Assembly: GCA_942493135.1 (NCBI GenBank)
Contig: OW818684.1
Coordinates: 1,984,001 to 2,048,000, forward strand
From: Planctellipticum sp942493135
GTDB lineage: Bacteria; Planctomycetota; Planctomycetia; Planctomycetales; Planctomycetaceae
Reading direction: 5' to 3'
Length of the DNA stretch: 64,000 bases
Below, piece after piece: positions 38,784 to 47,055 of the stretch (the stretch's first letter is position 1; each line of letters starts with the position of its first letter). Under the pieces are notes generated by a model that ran no database searches, was not told where the DNA came from, and saw nothing but the letters and a program-made list of their open reading frames with translations. A program made the position numbers and the translations under genes.

Positions 38784-40139
38784 ATGGCACGGACGTCGGA
38801 CGCTTTCGAAGGGCGGCTCCCGCCGCAGAATCTGGCCGCGGAGCGGAGCGTGCTGGGGAGCATTCTGCTCGAGAACAACGCGATCGACGAGGTCGCCGAT
38901 ACGCTGATCGCCGCGCACTTCTACAGCGATGCGCACCAGCTCATTTATACGGGGATTCTGAAGCTCTACGAGAACGGCGTCCGCGGCATCGACGCGGTGA
39001 CGCTCGCGGAAGAGCTCGACCGCCGGCAGCAGCTCGACGAGGTGGGCGGAGTCACGTATCTGCTGGAGATTCTGGAGACCGTTCCGCACGCGGCCCACGT
39101 GCGCGAGTATGCCAAGATCGTCCGCGACCGCTGGATTCAGCGGAGCTTGACGCAGGTCTGCACGGAGGTTCTCCGGGACTGCTACGAGGGGACCGACGAT
39201 ACCGAGGACGTGCTGCAGAAGGCCGAGCGGGGCGTGTTTCAGATTCTGGAGTCGCAGGAGTCGGCGCAGAAAATCGGCATGGACGAAATCATGCTGGATA
39301 CGCTGGACCGCATCAACACGCGGTTCGACAAGGACGGCTCGATCAGCGGCCTGACGACCGGCTTCAGCGATCTGGACCGCCAGACCAACGGCATGCAGCC
39401 GACGGAACTGGTCATTCTCGCCGCCCGCCCCTCGATGGGAAAGACGGCGTTCGTCGTCAACATCGCCGAGGCGGTTGCGTCGGTGGCTGGCGCGGGCGTG
39501 CTGATCTTCAGTCTCGAACAGTCGAAGCTGGAACTTGCCGAGCGTTTCTTGTGCATCCGCGCCCGGCTGGACGGCCACCGGCTCCGCAAGGGCGAGCTGG
39601 ACGACGCCGAGCGGCACGCGCTGCTCGAAGCCTCCAACGAGCTGAGCAAGCTGCCGCTGTTCATCGACGATCAGCCCGGGCGGACCGTCGCTCAGATCAG
39701 CGCCATCGCCCGCCGGCTGAAGCGCCGCGACAAGCTGGGCGTGATCATCATCGACTACCTGCAGCTCATTGAGCCGGAAGACAAGCGCCAGCCGCGCGAG
39801 CAGCAGATTGCCGGCATCACTCGACGGCTGAAAGGAATCGCCAAGGAAAACAGCGTCCCGGTGATCGCGCTGTCGCAGCTCAACCGCGGCGTCGAGCTGC
39901 GCGAAGACAAGCGGCCGCGGCTGGCGGATCTTCGCGAAAGCGGGGCCATCGAGCAGGACGCGGACATCGTCATGTTCCTGCATCGCCCGGACGCGTACGA
40001 TCCACAGGACCGGCCGGGCCTGGCGGAAGTGGTTGTGGCCAAGCACCGCAGCGGTCCGACCGGCATTGTGAATCTGACCTGGATCCGCAGTCAGATGCGG
40101 TTCGAAGACTTCAGCAACATGATGGAGCCGGGGTTTTAA
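38784..40139 (+). CDS. dnaB: Replicative DNA helicase
   Basis: The 451-residue helicase has the DnaB N-terminal primase-binding domain (LPPQNLAAERSVLGSILLEN), then the RecA-like motor with Walker A AARPSMGKTAF, the Q-motif region LDRQTNGMQPTELVI, Walker B VIIIDYLQLIEP and the DnaB end motif AEVVVAKHRSGPTG. It unwinds DNA ahead of the fork. The ATG at 38784 is preceded by AAAGGA 6 bases upstream; an in-frame ATG at 38751 is an alternative that adds 11 residues. Confidence 0.94.
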   Translation: MARTSDAFEGRLPPQNLAAERSVLGSILLENNAIDEVADTLIAAHFYSDAHQLIYTGILKLYENGVRGIDAVTLAEELDRRQQLDEVGGVTYLLEILETVPHAAHVREYAKIVRDRWIQRSLTQVCTEVLRDCYEGTDDTEDVLQKAERGVFQILESQESAQKIGMDEIMLDTLDRINTRFDKDGSISGLTTGFSDLDRQTNGMQPTELVILAARPSMGKTAFVVNIAEAVASVAGAGVLIFSLEQSKLELAERFLCIRARLDGHRLRKGELDDAERHALLEASNELSKLPLFIDDQPGRTVAQISAIARRLKRRDKLGVIIIDYLQLIEPEDKRQPREQQIAGITRRLKGIAKENSVPVIALSQLNRGVELREDKRPRLADLRESGAIEQDADIVMFLHRPDAYDPQDRPGLAEVVVAKHRSGPTGIVNLTWIRSQMRFEDFSNMMEPGF

Positions 40140-40253
40140 GGGAAGTGGTTGGTGGTTAGGAAATGGATCGCAGGCCGGTGGGGCACGTCTAGGGTTCGCG
40201 ATGAGTCCGTCATGTGTTCCGTCGCTCCTGAGAGGGCGATTCGCCGGGCCTCG

Positions 40254-40271
40254 ACGTTCCCGTGGGAACGT
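40254..40271. promoter_or_regulatory. Perfect palindrome ACGTTCCC-GT-GGGAACGT
   Basis: An 8-bp dyad with a 2-base centre lies in the gap after dnaB, 159 bases before the next gene. It may be an operator or hairpin. The nearby TTGACA (40338-40343) has no -10 at the right distance. Confidence 0.4.
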
Positions 40272-40429
40272 ACCATATCGGTAGAGCTGCTTCTGGCCGG
40301 CTCTTGGAGGGGTTAGAAAGCCACTCGCGGTATCCGCTTGACAAGAGTCAGTCTGGACGATCTGGCGGCGCATCGCCAAGAGTACAATGAAAGAGCGGTG
40401 TCCGAACATAGAAGGCAGGGAGACAAGAC

Positions 40430-40714
40430 ATGCCGGCGTTATCTACCAGCGAGGCCGCCGAAAGACTCGCGAAGGAGGTTGAGCAGGCGACCGCGCTCTC
40501 AGAAATCTACGCGGAGCTTTTTCCGGAGAAGCCTGCGATGGTCACGCCGACTGCGGCCGACCTCGCGCAGCACGTTCGGAGCGGGCTTGAGGCGGAGGAA
40601 CTTGTCGATCTCTGGAACGTCGTATTTCCCGCAGACCGGAACGTCTGGTACGACGAGGAGGATGAAAAGATCCACTACAACGAGGAAGCGGTCGGTTACG
40701 CCGAGGCAGACTGA
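40430..40714 (+). CDS. Small acidic protein upstream of the HEPN gene
   Basis: The 94-residue protein is strongly acidic, with a helical N-terminal half (SEAAERLAKEVEQATALSEI) and WYDEEDEKIHYNEEAVGYAE at the end. No family is recognised. It ends 39 bases before the HEPN-type gene on the same strand, in the position of an antitoxin. The ATG follows GGGAGA at a good distance. Confidence 0.6.
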   Translation: MPALSTSEAAERLAKEVEQATALSEIYAELFPEKPAMVTPTAADLAQHVRSGLEAEELVDLWNVVFPADRNVWYDEEDEKIHYNEEAVGYAEAD

Positions 40715-40753
40715 CGGCTGATTTCACTGGCCGAGTATCTTCGGAGTCCGCCT

Positions 40754-41527
40754 GTGCCTGCCACCGCCCTGTTGCACTTCACGGAAGACATCGCGCGGGC
40801 CAGGGCAATCGTGGCCCATGCGGACCCGCTCCCGCGCGTGACCCCCGACGAAAGGCTGCTCTGCTCCGACCTGCTCCGGAGCGCCTGGATGTTCGCGGTC
40901 GGCGGTCTTGATGCGTACTTTTGCGATGCCTACACGGATATCATCGCCGCGACGGCCAGTTCGAAGAGCCGGCAGCCGGCCATCACGCTTCCTGAGTGGG
41001 TCTACGAGGTCAGGTTTCCTCTTCGCGCCATCCTCGAATCGTACGACAACGAGAACTGGCGGTGGCGGATGGCTGCCCGGAAGATGATGGAGCGGGAGAA
41101 CGTCATCAGCTTGAAGGCCGTCCAGGATCTCTTCAACAAGTTCTTCCGGAAGGGGCACAGGTTCTTCCGTGACCAGCTCGACTCCTGGATGTCCCGGCCG
41201 GATGCAAAGATCCGGCTCTTTGGCGTCTCACAAGCGGACTATCTCGCGAAGTCCCCGCCGGATAAGCACGCTGCACGAGATGCCGCAATCGACCAGTTGG
41301 AGGAGCGGTTCCGCACGATCTTCCAACGGCGGCACGATTGCATCCACAACTGCGACCGCCCTCGGATGTCGCCGCAGCCGCTCAAAAGGGGCGGCACGGT
41401 CCTGAAGGTCATCCAGGACATCGAGTTCCTGGTGAACCGCTGCGACGAGCACATCAACGCGGAATTCCGCGAGTTCCTCGTCGGTGTCGGCTGCGGACCG
41501 GGGACTATTGCTCAGGCCGGTTACTGA
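40754..41527 (+). CDS. HEPN-domain protein, possible ribonuclease toxin
   Basis: The 257-residue all-helical protein ends with FRTIFQRRHDCIHNCDRP, where Arg193 and His198 form the Rx4H motif of HEPN ribonucleases; the region resembles the RiboL-PSP-HEPN group. An N-terminal helical segment (about 1-70) has DLLRSAWMFAVGGLDAYFCD. HEPN proteins often act as RNA-cleaving toxins in defence or toxin-antitoxin systems. The acidic partner gene lies just upstream. The start at 40754 is a TTG/GTG-like or alternative codon; the family N-terminus is not well defined. Confidence 0.68.
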   Translation: MPATALLHFTEDIARARAIVAHADPLPRVTPDERLLCSDLLRSAWMFAVGGLDAYFCDAYTDIIAATASSKSRQPAITLPEWVYEVRFPLRAILESYDNENWRWRMAARKMMERENVISLKAVQDLFNKFFRKGHRFFRDQLDSWMSRPDAKIRLFGVSQADYLAKSPPDKHAARDAAIDQLEERFRTIFQRRHDCIHNCDRPRMSPQPLKRGGTVLKVIQDIEFLVNRCDEHINAEFREFLVGVGCGPGTIAQAGY

Positions 41528-41875
41528 GTTCAAATGAGGTGAGAACAGTCGACGTCGCTTCTCCAGACCGTTTCCGTTGCTGATCCCCAGCGTCAGCGTC
41601 GAGGCTTTGAAGTTAGTGTGTTTGCATTTCTCGATCGCACTTCTGAGGGCATTGTTCGCAAGTGACCCCGGCGTTGAACGATACACGGACTCGCGGCGAA
41701 GCACGAACGATGAAACCATGTCGGCACGAGAAACGCGTGTCACAGGTTGACGGACGCTGCCAGATTCGTCCGGCGTGCGGCATCGGCTTTTGCGCGACGC
41801 GGTGATGCGACCACTGCCGGCCCTCAACTCAGAAGGCGAGACGGCCTGCGAGAGTGCAGTCTTTCGTGCTGATGG
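41528..41875. other. Intergenic region, nothing specific recognised
   Basis: This 348-base gap lies between the HEPN gene and the convergent reductase gene. A minus-strand open frame crosses it (41228-41827) but shows no family resemblance and overlaps the HEPN gene. Confidence 0.45.
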
Positions 41876-42433
<558 letters not shown>

Positions 42434-43070
42434 GAAATGCTCCTGCAGCGGGCTTGCGGCAATATGCAGCGCCCCCGAACGACGCCTCAACTTCCGATCT
42501 TTCGAATCTCTCAGAGAGCCGGGGCGAATTCGAGCGCGAACAGACGAAGCCGTTCTTTCGAGGCCGTCACGATAGTCGTCGCGGATCGAGCGTACCACTT
42601 CGGGGCAATCGGAATGCTATGCCATTGCAGCGTAGTCGGTGCGACTGGACGCCGTCGGAGCCTTGTCTGACCGGGGACTGCGGCTGGAAAGCCTGCCTGA
42701 CGCGATCCTGTGTCGCGCGCTGGTCGCGAGCCGTCGTTGAGAGGGGTTAGCTGGCCGGCTGTGCCACAGAGGAAAACCGGGGGCGCCTTTTCGATCGCTG
42801 CGTGCGGAATCATAATGAAGTGACAGATCCGTGCGGAAAAGCAGGCATCGCCGGGACATCGCGCGGCAGCAAGCCAGAGCACGATTGGCGACAAGCTCTC
42901 TGCGTTCGGCCCATGGGACTGTCGAAGTGAGACAATGGAACTCAACCGGGCGCTCACTGTGTCGATTCTGGCGAATTCGGCGACGCACTGAGCGATCGCG
43001 ATCTCCTGTGGAGCTGTGAGCGGTTCGTGTCGAGGCGGGGCAGCGGGTTTCAGTGAGAGAAGGTCGGCAG
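42434..43070. other. Intergenic region, nothing recognised
   Basis: This 637-base divergent gap has no open frame that looks coding. Open frames on the minus strand are rich in Arg, Ser and Pro without family resemblance. Confidence 0.45.
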
Positions 43071-43715
43071 ATGGAAGTGACGGACTATGCTTTTTTTCCG
43101 ACGCGGGTGGTGACAATCCAATTCCCGGACGCCGCTCCCCTGAATGCGGAGCTCTGTGATCTGCTTGAGCGCCGGCCGGAACTCGACGACAGGTTCAACG
43201 TGCACCCCGACGCTCTGAATCTGCTGCGTCTTGCGGACACCGTGCCCGCGATCGAACAGCTCCGGTCCAAGTTCATCACTGGGGCGAAGCACTGGCTGGA
43301 GGCCGAGGGAATCGCGGGACCGGAGGGGATCGACCTTCTACTCTTCAGCAATCGCGTGTGCCGCGGGGAGGGCACGATTGTGCACAATCACCCCGCCGAC
43401 CTGATCGGCATTTATTATGCCCGCACGGCGGTTTCCGATCGACCGCCCATCGATCAGGCCGACGGCGAAGATTATTTCGAGGCCGGCGACGGAGTGCTGG
43501 TGCTCCACGATCCGCGCTTCAATGCCAACCTGACGGCCGTGTGTCATCGCGATCATGTCAAAGTTATTCCGCGCCCGGGCCTGATGCTGATCTTCCCCGC
43601 CTACGTCTGGCATTCCGTCACGCCGCACCGCGGCGAGTTTCACCGACTTGCGTTTTCGATGAACTTCACGCTGCGGTGGCCGGCCGGCCCGGCGGAGTAC
43701 CACTCGTTGAAGTGA
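43071..43715 (+). CDS. Putative 2-oxoglutarate/Fe(II)-dependent oxygenase
   Basis: The 214-residue protein has the double-stranded beta-helix pattern of the PF13759-like 2OG-Fe(II) oxygenases: IVHNHPADLIGIYYARTA (first Fe-binding His), DGVLVLHDPRF, then LIFPAYVWHSVTPHRGEFHR with the second His and the 2OG-binding Arg. The substrate is unknown. The ATG at 43071 is favoured by GAAGG 10 bases upstream over the GTG-initiated start at 43053. Confidence 0.78.
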   Translation: MEVTDYAFFPTRVVTIQFPDAAPLNAELCDLLERRPELDDRFNVHPDALNLLRLADTVPAIEQLRSKFITGAKHWLEAEGIAGPEGIDLLLFSNRVCRGEGTIVHNHPADLIGIYYARTAVSDRPPIDQADGEDYFEAGDGVLVLHDPRFNANLTAVCHRDHVKVIPRPGLMLIFPAYVWHSVTPHRGEFHRLAFSMNFTLRWPAGPAEYHSLK

Positions 43716-43741
43716 TGAGCCGGACGAGACGGATTGCATCA

Positions 43742-43873
43742 TCACTGGCACAGCAGATTGGCATGCGCATCTGGCCGACGGGCCGCTTCCGCGACTGACA
43801 GCCGCTGCTGCTTCACCAGCTCCACGGCCTCCGGCTTGAACTCGGCCGTATCCGTGCGACGCTTCGCGGACAG
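43742..43873 (-). pseudogene. Remnant of an IS3-family transposase OrfA
   Basis: On the minus strand 43 codons read LSAKRRTDTAEFKPEAVELV and KQQRLSVAEAARRPDAHANL, ending in a stop. This is the N-terminal helix-turn-helix of IS3-type OrfA (TAEFKxEAVxLVxxxxLSVAEAAR). The start codon is lost, with a stop just before, and the rest of the element is missing, so it is a dead fragment. Confidence 0.7.
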
Positions 43874-44096
43874 TCAATGCTTTCGTTACGGTTCAGGTTA
43901 CGCTCGTTTTCGAGCGCCCACAAAACGTGGGGAAGTCCAGAGGCAGCGTCTTGGGACTGGCGGTTCATTGCGGGCCGATTCTTCAGGACGCGGGGAGTCT
44001 CTTGACTCTGAACACACGCTCCGGCGACGATGCTTGCGAGCGCCGCGCGTCTTCAGTCTGGCAGAGAGATCGATTCCGCAAGGGCGGCCTCCTGCC

Positions 44097-44117
44097 GCCG
44101 CGGGGAAACCCCGCGGC
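44097..44117. other. Strong hairpin upstream of the reverse transcriptase
   Basis: GCCGCGGGG and CCCCGCGGC form a perfect 9-bp stem around AAA. A second dyad CACCGC-GACT-GCGGTG lies at 44155-44170. They are possible parts of a structured leader RNA. Confidence 0.5.
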
Positions 44118-44258
44118 TCGTTCGTCACCTGACCGTTTCCGGGCCTGAGCCCCACACCGCGACTGCGGTGAACTGCTCAGGCGGCACAAGACCTGGTGGA
44201 GACGCGCGGTCGCTCGCTACTTCTTGGCTTCCAGAATCTCCGCCGAAGAGCGCCCCGC

Positions 44259-45626
44259 ATGGCCGCACGGACCCGTCAGGACTTCTTCCGTCAGATGGCC
44301 CTGGCCCTGCTCGCCGGCGACTGGACGGCAGAGGCCCTGCTGGATCGAACCCGGAGGGCTCTGGGACGGCGGCTGCGGCTGCACTGGGCGCCGCCGCTTT
44401 GTCGAACTCTGACTCGACGCTTCTCCGCTCCGCCCGGCGTCCTGGAACTGCAGCGCGTGCTTCGCCAGGACCTGACGCTGATCGAGTGGCTCAGGCGTCG
44501 TCGGCAACCGGTGACGGTCGACCTGCCGGCCTGCGGACCTGCGGCGATGACGCCCGGTCTGGCCCGGTTTCGCAAATGGTCGGTCCCCGCGCTCACCACG
44601 ACCGGCCAGGTTGCCGATTGGCTCGGGCTGACGGTCAGCGAGTGCGAGTGGCTGGCGGATCCGAACTCGTGGGAACTGCGACGACAGACGGAGTCTGCGC
44701 GAAACTACCGCTATGTGTGGCTGACTCGACCGGGCCGGCGCGCTCGGCTGATCGAGTCCCCCAAGCCCCGCCTCAAGGCGTTGCAGAGGCAGGTGCTCCA
44801 CGAGATCCTCGATCGCGTCCCCGTCCATCCGGCGGCGCATGCCTTTCGTCGGGGTCGGTCCGCGGCGACGTGTCTTGCGCCTCACGTCGGTCAGGCCGTG
44901 GTGTGGCGGGCCGACTTGCAGCATTTCTTTCCGAGCCTCCGTCGGCCGCGCGTTGCCGCCGTCTTTCGTACGCTTGGTTACCCGGATCACATTGCATTGT
45001 TGCTGTCCGCGCTCAGCACGAATGCGGCGCCGCGGGGTGTGATCGACTCAGCCCGCGAACTGCTGGGGGAGGCGACCTATGAGGAGCTCCGGCTCGTCGC
45101 CGGGACGCCGCATCTGCCGCAGGGAGCGCCGACATCGCCTGCCCTGGCCAATCTGATTGCCTTTCGTCTCGACTGCCGGCTCACGGGGCTCGCGCGGGAG
45201 GCCGGCGCGACATACACGCGATATGCGGACGACCTGGTGTTTTCGGGAGACCGGGACTTCGCGCGAAGTCTGCCGAGGTTCCGCGTGCTGGCGCTGGCGA
45301 TTGTTCTGGACGAAGGATTTCAGATTCGCGCCCGGAAAGTTCGAACGATGCCCGCCGGTCAGCGGCAGCAGGCGGCCGGGCTGATCCTCAACGAGCGTCT
45401 GAACGTGCCGCGCGAGGACTACGACGCGCTGCGGGCCACGCTGCACAACTGCATGCGTTTCGGTCCTGCCGGCCAGAACCGCGCCGGCCACGCCGAATTC
45501 CGCAGCCATCTGCTGGGGAAGATCAGCTACGTGGCGAGTACGAACCCGGCGCGCGGCGAGAAGCTGCGACGGCTGTTCGATCGGATCGAATGGGATGGGG
45601 CATTGGACGGCGGGGCGCCTCGCTGA
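44259..45626 (+). CDS. Retron-like reverse transcriptase
   Basis: The 455-residue protein has an N-terminal region of about 160 residues with VADWLGLTVSECEWLADPNS, then the reverse-transcriptase core: RLIESPKPRLKALQRQVLHE, VPVHPAAHAFRRGRS, LQHFFPSL, LPQGAPTSPALANLIAFRLD and the catalytic YADD at residues 322-325, then a thumb AAGLILNERLNVPREDYDAL. The layout and the AAHxFRRGRS and LNxxxNVPR motifs resemble retron enzymes such as those of myxobacteria, though the VTG motif reads AAG. No effector gene is adjacent. The ATG at 44259 follows GAAGAG; an in-frame GTG at 44196 is an alternative. Confidence 0.82.
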   Translation: MAARTRQDFFRQMALALLAGDWTAEALLDRTRRALGRRLRLHWAPPLCRTLTRRFSAPPGVLELQRVLRQDLTLIEWLRRRRQPVTVDLPACGPAAMTPGLARFRKWSVPALTTTGQVADWLGLTVSECEWLADPNSWELRRQTESARNYRYVWLTRPGRRARLIESPKPRLKALQRQVLHEILDRVPVHPAAHAFRRGRSAATCLAPHVGQAVVWRADLQHFFPSLRRPRVAAVFRTLGYPDHIALLLSALSTNAAPRGVIDSARELLGEATYEELRLVAGTPHLPQGAPTSPALANLIAFRLDCRLTGLAREAGATYTRYADDLVFSGDRDFARSLPRFRVLALAIVLDEGFQIRARKVRTMPAGQRQQAAGLILNERLNVPREDYDALRATLHNCMRFGPAGQNRAGHAEFRSHLLGKISYVASTNPARGEKLRRLFDRIEWDGALDGGAPR

Positions 45627-45635
45627 TGCGAAGCG

Positions 45636-45661
45636 CTGCTGACCCGCGGAGGGTTCAGCAG
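45636..45661. terminator. Hairpin between convergent genes, possible bidirectional terminator
   Basis: CTGCTGACCC pairs with GGGTTCAGCAG through a 10-bp stem with one bulged T. It sits between the reverse-transcriptase and DUF1501 genes. No T tract is present. Confidence 0.35.
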
Positions 45662-45701
45662 TGGCAGACGAAAACAACCCGAGATCGGCTCGCCGCCGCG
45701 T

Positions 45702-47003
45702 TTACGAAAACAGCTTCACCAGCGGTTTTCCGTCGTGGGCGACCTTGAACGGCCGGCCCGATTTCGAGAAGACTTCCTGATTCAGGGGCAGTCCCAGCGA
45801 CCAGGCGATTGTGGCATTGAAGTCCGCCGGGGTCACGCCGTCGTCCGCGGGGCGGAAGCCGTCTTCGTCGGAAGTTCCCCAGAACCGGCCTCCCTTGACG
45901 CCCCCGCCGGCAAGCAGGCCGCTGAAGACGCCCGGATGGTGGTCGCGTCCGCCGTTCGGATTGACCTTGGGGGTTCGTCCGAACTCGGTCCCCAGGACCA
46001 CCAGCGTCGACTTCAGCAGTCCGCGGGCTTCGAGATCCGTCAGCAGGGCCGACAGGGCGCGGTCGAGATTGGCGGCTTTTTCGGGCAGCTTGTTGGCGTC
46101 GTAGATGTCGGTGTGCATATCCCAGCCGTCGAGCGTCACTTCGACAAACCGCACGTCGTGCTCGACGAGCCGGCGGGCCAGCATGCACCCCTGTCCGAAG
46201 CGGTCCCGCCCGTAGGCGTCGCGCTCCTTGTCCTTCTCCTGGTTGAGGTCGAACGCCTTCAGGTCCGAGCTCGACATCAGCTCGGTCGCCTGGCGGTAGA
46301 AATCGGAGTAGGCTTCGACTTGCTTCTGCGGATACTTCTTGCGGAAGCCGCTGTCGAACTTGTCGATCAGCTCCAGCCGTTTGCCGAACGACGCCTCGGT
46401 CAGATACTCGGGCTGCTTGGTGTTCTGCAGGCCGGCGATGGGATCGCCGATCGGCACCGGCGTCATGCTCGGTTCGAGGAACCCCGCACCGGGGTGACGT
46501 CCTTCGGGCCCGATCAGCACATTGTCCGGCAGCGACTTGTCGCGAGCCCCCTTGAGCTTGATCGCCCAGGCCCCCATCCCCGGATGCCGGATCGTGGCGA
46601 TTTCCTTGTAGCTCGTCCGCAGCAGATACCGCCCCTGCTCGTGGTCCGCCGTCTCCGTGTGCAGCGAGCGGACGATCGCCAGCTTGTCGGCCTGCTTCGC
46701 CAGCTCGGGGAGACTCTCGCCGAACTGCATGCCGGCGACCTTGGTGGCGATCCCCTTCGTCTCCCCCTGCACATCGCGGCCGGGTTTGAGGTCGAACGTG
46801 TCCAGATGGGTCATCGCCCCTCCCATATAGAGGTAGATGACGTTCTTCGCCGTGTTGCCGCCGGGCGGGTTCGGCTTGGCGGCCTTTTCCTCGGCGCCGC
46901 GGGCGAACGCGGGGAGCACGCTGACGCCGAGCATGGCCCGGGCGGTGTGTTCGAGGAACCGGCGGCGATTGACCGAATCGAGCTGACGCAGGCCGCGAAG
47001 CAT
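45702..47003 (-). CDS. DUF1501 protein with Tat signal
   Basis: The 433-residue protein begins with a twin-arginine-like signal (NRRRFLEHTARAMLGVSVLP) and has the DUF1501 pattern: KNVIYLYMGGAMTHLDTFD, HTETADHEQGRYLLRT, LVVLGTEFGRTPK and GGRDHHPGVFSGLLAGGGVK, as in the alkaline-phosphatase-like fold. DUF1501 genes are multiplied in planctomycetes and usually follow a DUF1549/DUF1553 gene, as here (52 bases). They are assumed to be exported enzymes of carbohydrate or sulfate-ester breakdown, but no activity is proven. Confidence 0.9.
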   Translation of the reverse strand: MLRGLRQLDSVNRRRFLEHTARAMLGVSVLPAFARGAEEKAAKPNPPGGNTAKNVIYLYMGGAMTHLDTFDLKPGRDVQGETKGIATKVAGMQFGESLPELAKQADKLAIVRSLHTETADHEQGRYLLRTSYKEIATIRHPGMGAWAIKLKGARDKSLPDNVLIGPEGRHPGAGFLEPSMTPVPIGDPIAGLQNTKQPEYLTEASFGKRLELIDKFDSGFRKKYPQKQVEAYSDFYRQATELMSSSDLKAFDLNQEKDKERDAYGRDRFGQGCMLARRLVEHDVRFVEVTLDGWDMHTDIYDANKLPEKAANLDRALSALLTDLEARGLLKSTLVVLGTEFGRTPKVNPNGGRDHHPGVFSGLLAGGGVKGGRFWGTSDEDGFRPADDGVTPADFNATIAWSLGLPLNQEVFSKSGRPFKVAHDGKPLVKLFS

Positions 47004-47055
47004 TATAAAGTCCTGACGGAGTCGGCTGAGTGCGGAGAGAATGTGTTGGTGGCGG

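Larger units (their letters stand above)
43716..44258. other. Region upstream of the reverse transcriptase with hairpins
   Basis: This 543-base region holds a decayed IS3 OrfA fragment (43742-43873) and, closer to the reverse transcriptase, two perfect hairpins (44097-44117 and 44155-44170). Retron ncRNAs lie just upstream of their reverse transcriptase, so the part from 43880 is the place to look for one. No a1/a2 pair is evident. Confidence 0.5.

Noticed and set aside
40338..40388. TTGACA (40338-40343) and TACAAT (40383-40388) as a promoter for the HEPN pair
   Set aside because: The boxes are 39 bases apart, far outside the usable spacing of 15 to 19, and neither has a good partner at the proper distance.
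41228..41827. Minus-strand 199-codon frame over the HEPN gene end and the next gap
   Set aside because: Composition is Arg/Ser-rich and it overlaps the HEPN gene, which has a recognisable motif on the plus strand.
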